Shown here one piece after another: positions 8,709 through 16,490 of a stretch of 30,523 nt of DNA. Within the stretch, counting starts at the first letter, position 1; every line of letters starts with the position of its first letter. This DNA is from DASTYU01 sp035764655 (GTDB taxonomy: Bacteria; Chloroflexota; Limnocylindria; Limnocylindrales; CSP1-4), in NCBI GenBank assembly GCA_035764655.1, contig DASTYU010000220.1, positions 1 to 30,523 on the forward strand, read 5' to 3'. The translations under genes and the position numbers were made by a program. The notes beneath the pieces are model-generated. The model had not been told where the DNA came from, ran no database searches, and worked only from the letters and a program-made list of their open reading frames with translations.

Positions 8709-10460
8709 ATGACCTTCCGAGCCAAGCCGGTCGTCAAGCGGTCGCGAAACCCGCTCGACTCCCAGGATCGGCGCACCCTCCTCACGAACGTCGCGTTCGC
8801 GCTCGTCATCGTTGCCGCGGTCGCCATCCTCGCCTTCGCGGTCATCTTCAACTGGTACTCGGAGCACCTCGCGCCCGTGGGCAGCGTTGCGGGCCAGTCG
8901 ATCACCAAGGACCAGCTCAACGACCGCATCGAGATCGAGGGCTGGCGCCTCCGCGAGCAGGAACGGCGAATCCAGAACCTCGTCGCGTCCGGCCGCATGA
9001 CGCAAGCGCAGGCCGAGAGTGCGGGCCAGATCCTCCAGCAACAGGCACAGAATCTGAACGGCCTTGCCCTCGAGCGGATCATCGACAACCGGATCCAGGC
9101 GAACCTCGCGACGGAGGAGGGGATCACCGTCACGGACGCCGACATCGACGCAAAGCTCGTCGAAGAGGCGACGACGCCCGCGGGTCGCCACGTGTGGGTC
9201 ATCGAGGTCCAGCCGGCCGTCGCCGACGGTGAGACCGATTCGACGCCGGCCCAGGTCGCGGCGGCGCGCGCGAAAGCCAACGACGCCCGCGCTGATATCG
9301 AGGCCGGCCAGAACTGGGAGGACGTCGCCAAGGCCGTTTCGACTGACGTCGCGACCCGCGACCAAGGTGGCGACCTCGGCTGGGTCGCCGAGGACGACCG
9401 GTCACTCGACGAGGCCTTCGTCAAGGCGGCCTACCAGCTGGAGGCCAACGGCATGACGCCCGTCATCGAAGGCGAGGACGGGATCTTCCGGATCGGGCGG
9501 GTCACCGAGATCCAGGACGAGAACGTGGACGAGCTGTTCCAGACCAAACTGCAGAACGAAGGCGTCGACCTCGCGAAATATCGCGAGGTCGTCCGGGGCG
9601 ACGTGATCCGGACCAGGCTCGAAGAGAAGATCGTCGCCGAAGTCAGCAAGCCTGGTCCGCAGCGGCGCAGCGCGGAGATCTTCATTCCGAGCGGGGACAT
9701 CGAGGTGCCACAGACGGCGGTCAAGGTCCGCCACATCCTCTATTCGCCCGACGACACCGTGCCGGACAGTGCCAGCAGCCCGCTGCCGACCGACGACCCT
9801 GCGTGGACGAAGGCGCAGGAGGAGGCGCAGGCTGCGTTCGAGAAGCTGACGGCGAACCCGGAGCTGTTCGACGCGATGGCCCGTGCAGAGAGCGACGAGA
9901 CCGCAGCGCTCGGGACGACGGGCTCGGGCGGCAAGCTCCCGGGCTACATCGCTCCCGATGACACGAACTACGTGCCGGAGTTCGTCGAGGCCGTCAGCAA
10001 GCCCGGGCTGAAGGACGGCCAGGTGCTCGAACCATTCCGCACGGACTTCGGCTGGCACGTGGTGCAGATCATGTACCACGCCCCCGACCGAGCCCAGATG
10101 GACAAGCTCAAGGCCGAGGCCGATTCGGGGGCGGATTTCGCACAGCTCGCCCGTGACTACTCGGAGGATCGCCAGACCTCGGGGTCGGGCGGCGATCTCG
10201 GCTGGATCGCGCGCGGCCAGCTCGACAAGCGCTTCGTCGACGCGATCTTCGCGGCGCCCGTCGGCAAGACCAGCGACGTCGTGTTCATCGCGGACGGCGG
10301 CGAGGCCGACGGGCTCCACCTGTTCAAGGTCTTCGAGGAGGAAGAGCGAACGCCAGAAGGCCGCCAGCTCGATGACCTGAAGGCGAACGCGTTCGGTGAC
10401 TGGTATGCCGAGAAGAAGGACGCGCTCGCCTCGTCGATCGACCGAGGCGAAGGAGGCTAG
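8709..10460 (+). CDS. Membrane-anchored multi-domain parvulin peptidyl-prolyl isomerase (PrsA/SurA-like)
   Basis: The protein (583 aa) has a short basic cytoplasmic tail, one membrane span at about residues 28-48 ('NVAFALVIVAAVAILAFAVIF'), and an extracytoplasmic SurA_N-like helical region with 'VGSVAGQSITKDQLN' and 'LIIDNRIQANLATEEGITVTD'-type segments. Three parvulin-like units follow: 'GRHVWVIEVQ...GGDLGWVAED', 'VKVRHILYSPDD...GGKLPGYIAPDD...FGWHVVQIM', and 'SGADFAQLARDYSED...GGDLGWIARGQLDKRFVDAIF'. The middle unit has the best-preserved HIL and FGWHVVQI strands. It probably assists folding of secreted proteins. ATG 8709 is chosen because it directly precedes the basic N-terminus; the ATG at 8673 is a weaker alternative. 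The mazG gene follows after 8 bp. Confidence 0.9.
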   Translation: MTFRAKPVVKRSRNPLDSQDRRTLLTNVAFALVIVAAVAILAFAVIFNWYSEHLAPVGSVAGQSITKDQLNDRIEIEGWRLREQERRIQNLVASGRMTQAQAESAGQILQQQAQNLNGLALERIIDNRIQANLATEEGITVTDADIDAKLVEEATTPAGRHVWVIEVQPAVADGETDSTPAQVAAARAKANDARADIEAGQNWEDVAKAVSTDVATRDQGGDLGWVAEDDRSLDEAFVKAAYQLEANGMTPVIEGEDGIFRIGRVTEIQDENVDELFQTKLQNEGVDLAKYREVVRGDVIRTRLEEKIVAEVSKPGPQRRSAEIFIPSGDIEVPQTAVKVRHILYSPDDTVPDSASSPLPTDDPAWTKAQEEAQAAFEKLTANPELFDAMARAESDETAALGTTGSGGKLPGYIAPDDTNYVPEFVEAVSKPGLKDGQVLEPFRTDFGWHVVQIMYHAPDRAQMDKLKAEADSGADFAQLARDYSEDRQTSGSGGDLGWIARGQLDKRFVDAIFAAPVGKTSDVVFIADGGEADGLHLFKVFEEEERTPEGRQLDDLKANAFGDWYAEKKDALASSIDRGEGG

Positions 10461-10468
10461 TCGGGGCG

Positions 10469-11641
10469 GTGCTCGATGCCCTGGTCGCCGAGGCGCGGCT
10501 GCGCTGGGGGCTCGACCTTGCCGCCGGTCTCCAGGTCGTCGCCGCCGAGCGGCTAATCGCGACGCCGATCGAGGCCTCGCGGCCGCTCCTGGTGGTGCCC
10601 CTCGCGACCCTGCGTGCCGGGGCTGACGGCGCGGACGGCGAGCCGCTGCCGGGGCGCCACGGACCAGCGGGCCGCGATCCACTGGCGGTGCTGGGGCGCC
10701 TGTACCCGGCCGATCATCCCGTTGGCCGCTTCGGCGTCGCCGAGGAGACGACCGTCGCCGCGCTGACCGGCGAGACGCTCACCGCTCCGCTCTACCTCGG
10801 GCCGGTAGCGCCCGAGCTGGCGCTGGCCGGGCCATGGGCGATGCCCTGGATCTCCGACCGCCTGCGGCGGCCCGATGGCTGCCCGTGGGACCGCGAACAG
10901 ACGCATGCGTCGCTGCGCAAGCACCTCCTCGAGGAAACATACGAGGTATACGACGCCCTCGAAGCCGGCGCCACCCCGGCCCTGGCCGAGGAGCTCGGCG
11001 ACCTGCTGCTGCAGGTCGTCCTCCACGCCCAGCTCGCGGCCGAAGCCGGCGTGTTCGATCTTGCCGACGTCCAGGCGGCCATCGCCGCGAAGATCGTCCG
11101 GCGCCATCCTCACGTGTTCGGGGATGCGGAGGCACGGACCGCCTCGGACGTGAACCGCCAGTGGGAGCGGATCAAGGCCGCCGAGCGCGCTGCCGCCGCG
11201 GCCGAGTCGACTGACGGGGACGGGGTGGTCGCGGACCTCAAGAGCGCGCTCGACGGGATCAGTGCGTCGATGCCGGCCCTCGCGTCGAGCCAGGAAATGC
11301 AGGAACGGGCAGCCAACCTCGGCTACGACTGGCCGTCGATCGAGGGCGTGCTCGACAAGGTCACCGAGGAGCTCGCCGAGCTGCGGGCGGCAGGCACGGA
11401 CGCGGAATGGGCAGAGGAGTTCGGGGACCTGCTGTTCGTGCTGGTCAACGTGGCTCGCCGCCACGGCATCGAATCGGAGGCCGCACTGCGCGCGGCAAAC
11501 GACAAGTTTCGGCGCCGGTTCCGGAGCGTCGAGCGGCAGGCCGCCGAGCAGGGTGTCGCGCTGCGGGATCTCGACTTCGACGCCCTGGACGAGCTGTGGC
11601 ACGCGGCCAAGGCCGAGGAGCAGCGGGAGCAGGCCACCTGA
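10469..11641 (+). CDS. mazG: MazG-type nucleoside triphosphate pyrophosphohydrolase with degenerate methylase-like N-terminus
   Basis: This 390-aa enzyme hydrolyses NTPs to NMP and PPi. It has two MazG domains. The first, from about residue 130, has 'RRPDGCPWDREQTHASLRKHLLEETYEVYDAL' and 'EELGDLLLQVVLHAQLA'. The second, from about residue 270, has 'NLGYDWPSIEGVLDKVTEELAEL' and 'EEFGDLLFVLVNVAR'. Both keep the Mg-binding EExxE/ExxD pattern. The first 115 or so residues ('LAVLGRLYPADHPV', 'TLTAPLYLGP') resemble the C-terminal remnant of a tetrapyrrole-methylase domain, as in YabN-type fusions, but the SAM-binding part is absent. GTG 10469 lies 8 bp after the parvulin stop, with AGGAGG at 10451-10456. 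Confidence 0.92.
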   Translation: MLDALVAEARLRWGLDLAAGLQVVAAERLIATPIEASRPLLVVPLATLRAGADGADGEPLPGRHGPAGRDPLAVLGRLYPADHPVGRFGVAEETTVAALTGETLTAPLYLGPVAPELALAGPWAMPWISDRLRRPDGCPWDREQTHASLRKHLLEETYEVYDALEAGATPALAEELGDLLLQVVLHAQLAAEAGVFDLADVQAAIAAKIVRRHPHVFGDAEARTASDVNRQWERIKAAERAAAAAESTDGDGVVADLKSALDGISASMPALASSQEMQERAANLGYDWPSIEGVLDKVTEELAELRAAGTDAEWAEEFGDLLFVLVNVARRHGIESEAALRAANDKFRRRFRSVERQAAEQGVALRDLDFDALDELWHAAKAEEQREQAT

Positions 11642-11657
11642 CTCGCCGGCGCTGAGG

Positions 11658-12824
11658 TCACACCCTCGGGCCCACTCCCGCGAGACGTGCCAGCAGCGGC
11701 TCGACGTGTCGCGTCTGCTCGCGCATGGCCGTCACGCCGGCGCGCGTGCGGTCGACGACGTTGGGGTCGGCGAGGGTGCGACGGACCGCTGCCTCGATCT
11801 CATCGGCGGTCGCCTCGAGGCGCAGCGCCTGGTCGGCCAGGCCAAGGTCCGCCAGGAAGCCGGTCGTCTTGGCGTCGTAGGCAATGCCGACGATGGGCCG
11901 GCCGGCACCGGCACCGAGGACGGCGCCATGCAGACGGACGGCGATGATCAGGTCCAGCCCCGCCGCCAGTCCGGCGAAGGCCGTCGCGGACGCCGGGCGC
12001 CGGTGGCGAACCCAGTCGACGCCGGAAGCGGCGCGTCGGGCCAGCGCTTCGCCGGCCCGGGCGTCATCGTCGGGTCGCGGCCTGGAATCCCGCGTGCGGA
12101 AGGGGATCAACTCGATCTGCGCGTCGAACCCCGATGCGAGGCGGTCGAGCGCCACGGCCAGCTCCGTCCGGAGCGTGTCGTTGGCGGTCTCCGGCACGTC
12201 GCGCCCGCGCCCCAGGATCTCGCGGAAGACCACCCCGATTCGCGGGCGCTCGTTGGCGGGTGGGACGATGGACGGCGGGGCATCGAACGCCTCCAGCGCG
12301 AGGTCCCCGATCGTCACGACCTGGCCTGCACCAAGCTCGGTCAACCGTGTCGCACTCGCACGGTCCCGTGCGGCGACGAGCGGGATCCGCCGCAGGTAGT
12401 CGGAGACGCGGTCGATCACGGGCGGGCTGAACAGGTCTCCCACGCTGACTCCGATCAGCGCGACCGGACGGTGCAAGCGGAGCGCGAGGCGCACGCGGTG
12501 GAGCCAGTTCAGGGCAGGAACGACACCGTCTGCCTGTTCCCGGATCAGGTCTCCGCCGCCCAGCGTGACCAGGTCGGAACGCAGGGTGGCCCACAAGTGC
12601 TCCCGGTTCGTGAAGCCGGAATCCTCCGGCGAAGCGCGGCGAATGGTCCGCGTCCCGAATGCGGCTGCCGTCTTCGCCGAGTCTCGAGTCGCCACCGTGA
12701 CGTCCGCGCCCTCGAGCGAGCGATCGAGCAGGCGCAGGAGCCCGGAGAGCATCGCGTCGTCGCCCAGGTTGTCCTCGCCGAACCATCCGATCGCGAGGAC
12801 GCGTCGACGGCGTGTCACACGCAC
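11658..12824 (-). CDS. Polysaccharide pyruvyl transferase family protein (CsaB/WcaK-like)
   Basis: The protein (about 388 aa) belongs to the family that adds ketal-pyruvate from PEP to wall or exopolysaccharide sugars. Evidence is the N-terminal 'VLAIGWFGEDNLGDDAMLSGLLRLL' (GYFGxxNxGDE-like signature), 'DLVTLGGGDLIREQ', 'PVALIGVSVGD' and 'PLVAARDRASATRLTELG'. The C-terminal half has 'LIIAVRLHGAVLGAGAGRPIVGIAYDAKTTGFL' with the conserved RLH. The annotated start is GTG 12824. GTG 12818, two codons in, has a TAnnnT hexamer 7 nt upstream and may be the real leaderless start. The gene converges on mazG with a 16-bp gap and diverges from a glycosyltransferase by only 33 bp. The family is diverse, so the acceptor is unknown. 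Confidence 0.88.
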   Translation of the reverse strand: MRVTRRRRVLAIGWFGEDNLGDDAMLSGLLRLLDRSLEGADVTVATRDSAKTAAAFGTRTIRRASPEDSGFTNREHLWATLRSDLVTLGGGDLIREQADGVVPALNWLHRVRLALRLHRPVALIGVSVGDLFSPPVIDRVSDYLRRIPLVAARDRASATRLTELGAGQVVTIGDLALEAFDAPPSIVPPANERPRIGVVFREILGRGRDVPETANDTLRTELAVALDRLASGFDAQIELIPFRTRDSRPRPDDDARAGEALARRAASGVDWVRHRRPASATAFAGLAAGLDLIIAVRLHGAVLGAGAGRPIVGIAYDAKTTGFLADLGLADQALRLEATADEIEAAVRRTLADPNVVDRTRAGVTAMREQTRHVEPLLARLAGVGPRV

Positions 12825-12825
12825 G

Positions 12826-12831
12826 AGGGTA
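12826..12831 (-). promoter_or_regulatory. Candidate -10 element TACCCT for the pyruvyl transferase gene
   Basis: On the minus strand TACCCT ends 7 nt before the GTG at 12818, with no Shine-Dalgarno between. This is the spacing expected of a leaderless transcript. The -35 region is not recognisable. Confidence 0.35.
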
Positions 12832-12845
12832 CAAGGGCCGGCGTC

Positions 12846-12851
12846 TACACT
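12846..12851 (+). promoter_or_regulatory. Candidate -10 element TACACT, leaderless start
   Basis: TACACT ends 6 nt before GTG 12858 and no Shine-Dalgarno is present, so transcription would start at or next to the start codon. The 33-bp divergent gap leaves room for only minimal core promoters for both genes. Confidence 0.4.
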
Positions 12852-12857
12852 GCGCGC

Positions 12858-14420
12858 GTGACGAGCGCGGCGCCGCTCCCGAGACAGCTTCGCGGCGCCG
12901 CCGTGCGACGCGAGCTCGCCGCGGCCCTGGCGGACCGCCGACCCCGCCGTGCGTTCCGTGCCATTGCGTCGTGGCTGTCAGCGGGACGCTGGCCGGTGCC
13001 GAGTGCCACGCGCAATGCCGTGCTGGACTCCGCCGTCGCGCGCGGCGACGCGGAGGCCGCCCGAATCGTCCGCGCGGAAACGGCGGGTGCGTCGCGACCG
13101 GGATCCCCCGAGGCCGTGCGACGTGCCGCCGCGGTGGACGTCGAAGCCCGCGACCTGATCGGCCGAGAGCGCGAGACCGAGCACACGGTCGCCCGCTACC
13201 TGCGGGGCGAGCTTCCCAGGGCGGCACCGCCTGGCCCCCGAGCGCCGGGCGAGGCGGCTCGGGCGGCCGCTGCCGCGGCAGACGCGCTCCGGGCGAACGG
13301 CCACGCGCGGCCGATCGTGGTCGCGACGTTCCCGGGCTTCCATGCCAATCCCTTCTCCACGCTGATGGAGCTGGCATACCCGCGCCACGGACTCGCCGCC
13401 GTCGACGTTGCATCCGTGGACGAAGTCGCCGAGATCGTCGAGGGCCGGGAGGCGGGACGCTACGACGTCGTGCTCCACGTCAACGGCCCGGATCGCTTCC
13501 TCCACGACGTCCGGACCGGGAGCGAGGCCGAGGCACTCGCCGGGGCCGATCGCGTCGTTGCCCAGTTGGACTCCTGGCTGGCCGGCGGCGTGTCGCTCGT
13601 CATGACCGTTCACAACGGCCCGATGCTCCGTGACCGGCGTGCTGTCGCCGAGCAGCGCCTCGCCCAGGCCGTCGCGGACCGCGCGAACCTCGTCCACCTG
13701 CTGACCGCCTCCACGCCGGACGCGTTGGCGGGCTGGCTCGACCTGTCGACGGCGCGGACCGTCCACGTGCCGCACCCGAACTACGACGAGGTCCTTGGCG
13801 CGCCCGCCGACCGCACGCTGGCGCGGCGCAGCCTCGATGTCGCCGCCAAGGTGGACGAGGAAGGCGGCGAGGTGCTCCTGGGGCTGGTGGGTTCGCTGTA
13901 CGGCCGGAAGGGCGCGATCGCGCTGATCGAGGCGTTCGAGGCCGTTCCCGACCCCTTGCCGGACGGCCGCCGGCTTCGCCTGCTGCTGGCAGGCTCCCTG
14001 GCGGCCAACGGCGAAGCCCTCATCCGTGCGGCGTGCGACGACGAGCGGATCATCACCCGATTCGGGTACGTGCCGGACGACGACCTCCGTACGCTGCTCG
14101 CCGCGATCGACGTCGCCGTCGTGCCGTACGGCCAGTACCTCAACTCGGGCTGGCTCACCCTCGCGCTGACGGCCGGGATCCCCGCCATCGCGCCGGCGTC
14201 CGCAACGACTGCCGAGGTCGTCCGCCCGGACGCGCTCCTTGCGTTTGATCCAGGCCAACCCGGTTCCCTGACGCGAGCGCTTGCGGGCGCTCCGCGGCTC
14301 GCGACGGCCGCGGCGCGCTCCGCGGCCCGTGCGTCGGTGGCAGCGCTGGACGCGCCGACGATCTCCGAGCGCTTCGTCGAAGCGCTGCTCGCCGCGACGT
14401 CGAGTACTGTTCGAGCATGA
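12858..14420 (+). CDS. Glycosyltransferase, GT-B/GT4-like, with helical N-terminal region
   Basis: The 520-aa protein begins with about 150 residues of Ala/Arg-rich helices without a recognisable fold. The GT-B-like part starts near 'PIVVATFPGFHANPFSTLMELAY' and includes 'RYDVVLHVNGPDRFLHD' and 'SLVMTVHNGPMLRDR'. The donor domain has 'LLGLVGSLYGRKGAIALIEAFEAV', 'LRLLLAGSLAANG', 'ITRFGYVPDDDLRTLLAAIDVAVVPYGQYLNSG' and 'LALTAGIPAIAP'. The classic EX7E motif is not obvious. The arrangement of a helical extension plus GT-B resembles the transferase at 1313-3085. The GTG start lies 6 nt after a TACACT hexamer. The stop overlaps the rph start as ATGA. Confidence 0.82.
   Translation: MTSAAPLPRQLRGAAVRRELAAALADRRPRRAFRAIASWLSAGRWPVPSATRNAVLDSAVARGDAEAARIVRAETAGASRPGSPEAVRRAAAVDVEARDLIGRERETEHTVARYLRGELPRAAPPGPRAPGEAARAAAAAADALRANGHARPIVVATFPGFHANPFSTLMELAYPRHGLAAVDVASVDEVAEIVEGREAGRYDVVLHVNGPDRFLHDVRTGSEAEALAGADRVVAQLDSWLAGGVSLVMTVHNGPMLRDRRAVAEQRLAQAVADRANLVHLLTASTPDALAGWLDLSTARTVHVPHPNYDEVLGAPADRTLARRSLDVAAKVDEEGGEVLLGLVGSLYGRKGAIALIEAFEAVPDPLPDGRRLRLLLAGSLAANGEALIRAACDDERIITRFGYVPDDDLRTLLAAIDVAVVPYGQYLNSGWLTLALTAGIPAIAPASATTAEVVRPDALLAFDPGQPGSLTRALAGAPRLATAAARSAARASVAALDAPTISERFVEALLAATSSTVRA
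14405..14410 (+). promoter_or_regulatory. Weak candidate -10 element TACTGT before rph
   Basis: TACTGT ends 6 nt before ATG 14417 inside the end of the upstream gene, and there is no Shine-Dalgarno. It could drive a leaderless rph transcript, although coupling through the ATGA overlap explains translation equally well. Confidence 0.25.
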
Positions 14421-15154
14421 CCATCGGAAATCGCCCGACGACCGTGCGCGCCGACGGACGCGCCCCGCGCGACCTTCGCCCGATCTCGTTCACGCTGGGG
14501 GTGCAGAAGTGGGCCGAAGGCTCGTGCCTCATCAAGGTTGGCGACACGCAGGTGCTGTGCGCCGCCACGATCGCCGATCGGGTGCCACCGCACCTCCGCG
14601 GCAAGGGCACCGGCTGGGTCACCGCGGAGTACTCGATGCTGCCGCGAGCCACCGCCGAACGAACCGACCGCGAGTCGGCCAAGGGCCGGATCGGTGGCCG
14701 GACCCATGAGATCCAGCGGCTGATCGGCCGCTCCCTGCGTGGCGTGGTGGACCTGGGCCGGCTCGGCGAGCGCACGATCACCGTCGATTGCGATGTCCTG
14801 CAGGCCGACGGCGGGACGCGCACGGCGTCGATCACCGGTGGCTACGTCGCACTCGCCGCTGCCCTCATCACCTATGGCATGGAGCGGCTGCTCGTCGGCA
14901 AGGTCGCGGCGGTGTCCGTCGGGATCGTGGAAGGTGCGCCATACCTCGATCTCGACTACTCGGAGGATTCGCACGCCGAGGTCGACTTCAACGTCGTTGG
15001 CACGGATGCCGGCACGTACGTCGAATGGCAGGGTACGGCTGAGGGCAAGGCGTTCGACCGCGCCGGCGCCAATGAGCTGATCGATCTCGCGGACAGCGGG
15101 CTCGCTCGACTGTTCGAGGCACAGAGCACGATCCTCGCGACCGTCCGGAGGTGA
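14417..15154 (+). CDS. rph: Ribonuclease PH
   Basis: This phosphorolytic 3'-5' exoribonuclease trims tRNA 3' ends in the cytoplasm as a hexamer. At 245 aa it is the family's usual length and has its signatures: N-terminal 'RPISFTLGVQKWAEGSCLIKVGDTQVLCAA', 'GTGWVTAEYSMLPRAT..R..RES.KGRIGGRTHEIQRLIGRSLR', 'TITVDCDVLQADGGTRTASITGGYVAL' with the DCDVLQADGGTR active-site segment, and 'YLDLDYSEDSHAEVDFNVV'. ATG 14417 overlaps the preceding stop by 4 bp (ATGA). Its own stop overlaps the GTG of the next gene (GTGA). The rph-XTPase-LOG order is a common housekeeping arrangement. Confidence 0.97.
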   Translation: MTIGNRPTTVRADGRAPRDLRPISFTLGVQKWAEGSCLIKVGDTQVLCAATIADRVPPHLRGKGTGWVTAEYSMLPRATAERTDRESAKGRIGGRTHEIQRLIGRSLRGVVDLGRLGERTITVDCDVLQADGGTRTASITGGYVALAAALITYGMERLLVGKVAAVSVGIVEGAPYLDLDYSEDSHAEVDFNVVGTDAGTYVEWQGTAEGKAFDRAGANELIDLADSGLARLFEAQSTILATVRR

Positions 15155-15807
15155 GCGGCGGTCCTCCGCGCGACCGTCCGGGAGCCCCGCCTCGAATCGT
15201 CCTCGCCACGCGCTCGGTGCACAAGCTGCGCGAGCTGCGCGAGCTCCTGGCGCTCCAGCACGCCGAGCTCGTTTCGCTCGAGGAGTTCGGCATCGACGCC
15301 GATCCCGTCGAGGACGGCCAGACCTTCGAGACCAATGCCCGGATCAAGGCCCGCTTCGCAGCCAATGCCACGGGGCTGCCTGCCCTCGCCGACGACTCCG
15401 GGATCGAGGTCGACGCCCTCGGCGGCGGCCCGGGTGTGAGGACGCGGCGCTACGCGGGCGAGCGGGCCACGGACGAGCAGAACAACGCGAAGCTCCTGGC
15501 CTCGCTCGCCGGGCTGCCGCCCGAACGGCGCGGTGCGCGCTACGTGTGCGTACTCGCCTTCGCCCGGTTCGGGCCAGGGAGCGGCGCGCCGGCGATCGTG
15601 ACCGCCCGCGGGACGTGTCGCGGGCGCATCGCTGCCGCACCCAGGGGGACCGGCGGGTTCGGCTACGACCCGATCTTCGAGCCCGAAACCGAACCGCCCG
15701 GCGGACGCACGCTCGGGCAGTGGAGCGCGGCCGAGAAGAACGAGATCTCGCATCGGGCGCGTGCCGCACGGCGGATGGCGCCGAAGCTCGCCGCACTCGG
15801 GTATTGA
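15151..15807 (+). CDS. rdgB: XTP/dITP diphosphatase (RdgB/HAM1 family)
   Basis: This 218-aa pyrophosphatase removes XTP, ITP and dITP from the nucleotide pool. Visible hallmarks are 'IVLATRSVHKLRELRELL' (the family TxNxxK site, here T-R-S-x-H-K), 'FETNARIKARFAA', 'ALADDSGIEVDALGGGPGVRTRRYAGE' with the catalytic DDSG, 'YVCVLAF', 'GRIAAAPRGTGGFGYDPIFEP', and 'EKNEISHRARA' at the C-terminus. The first 14 residues are extra and Pro-rich relative to the family. The GTG start overlaps the rph stop by 4 bp, suggesting coupled translation. Confidence 0.96.
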   Translation: MSGGPPRDRPGAPPRIVLATRSVHKLRELRELLALQHAELVSLEEFGIDADPVEDGQTFETNARIKARFAANATGLPALADDSGIEVDALGGGPGVRTRRYAGERATDEQNNAKLLASLAGLPPERRGARYVCVLAFARFGPGSGAPAIVTARGTCRGRIAAAPRGTGGFGYDPIFEPETEPPGGRTLGQWSAAEKNEISHRARAARRMAPKLAALGY

Positions 15808-15811
15808 GCGG

Positions 15812-16357
15812 ATGGAGCTGCGACGCATCTGCGTGTTCTGCGGCTCCTCACCCGGTAACGACCCGGCGTACGCCGAGCTGGCCCACGCGGTCGGAGAGGG
15901 GCTCGCTCGACGTGGGATCGGCCTCGTCTACGGCGGCGGTCGGGTCGGGCTGATGGGCGTCGTGGCCGATGCCGCGCTCGCGGAGGGCGGCGAGGTGATC
16001 GGCGTCATCCCGCGAGCGATGGTCGATCGCGAGCTCGCCCACAGCGGCGCAACAGAGCTGCGCATCGTGACGACCCTCCACGAACGCAAGGCCGTGATGG
16101 CGGAGCTGTCCGATGCGTTCATCGCGCTCCCCGGGGGGCTGGGCACGCTCGAGGAGCTGGCCGAAGTCGTGTCGTGGGCGCAGCTCGAGCTGCACGCCAA
16201 GCCGATCGGCGTGCTCGGCGTGCGCGACTACTGGGCGGACCTGCTGCGCTGGCTCGACGGCGCGGTCAGCGCGGGCTTCGTGGCGCCTGCGTACCGGGGC
16301 CTGATCCTCGAAGCGGCGAGTCTCGACTCACTGCTCGAGCGGTTCGAGCGCGCCTAG
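15812..16357 (+). CDS. LOG-family nucleoside 5'-monophosphate phosphoribohydrolase
   Basis: The 181-aa protein is typical of the LOG family (TIGR00730), which releases the base from cytokinin ribotides or other purine 5'-monophosphates. It has 'RICVFCGSSPGNDPAYAELA', 'IGLVYGGGRVGLMGVVADAAL', 'GVIPRAM' and the family signature 'PGGLGTLEELAEVVSWAQL' near residue 107 (PGGxGTxxE), followed by 'KPIGVLG..DYWADLLRWLD'. ATG 15812 lies 4 bp after the previous stop. Bacterial members act on AMP-like substrates, and a cytokinin role here would be a guess. Confidence 0.94.
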   Translation: MELRRICVFCGSSPGNDPAYAELAHAVGEGLARRGIGLVYGGGRVGLMGVVADAALAEGGEVIGVIPRAMVDRELAHSGATELRIVTTLHERKAVMAELSDAFIALPGGLGTLEELAEVVSWAQLELHAKPIGVLGVRDYWADLLRWLDGAVSAGFVAPAYRGLILEAASLDSLLERFERA

Positions 16358-16362
16358 CACCG

Positions 16363-16476
16363 CTATTCCGCGCGTGCATGGGATTCCACCATGCACGCTC
16401 GCCGGCACGTCGGGATCGTCCGTTTCGACGTACCGGCGCGCACGAATGGTGGAGATCCATGCGCACCCGGAATGAC
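16363..16476. repeat. Composite palindromic element between convergent genes
   Basis: The LOG-LCP convergent gap is filled by nested inverted repeats. Arm 16372-16381 (GCGTGCATGG) pairs perfectly with 16389-16398 across a 7-nt loop. Arm 16401-16412 pairs with 16426-16437 at 11 of 12 positions. The outer segment 16363-16398 is an imperfect reverse complement of 16441-16476, sharing ATTCCG, CATGG and TCCACCAT. It could be a bidirectional terminator or a REP/MITE-like repeat. No T-tract follows. Confidence 0.7.
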
Positions 16477-16490
16477 GACGGCAGGGACCC

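Noticed and set aside
10458..10682. Start of a minus-strand ORF across the parvulin-mazG junction
   Set aside because: Its translation is Arg/Ala-rich without domains, and the plus-strand genes on both sides account for the sequence.
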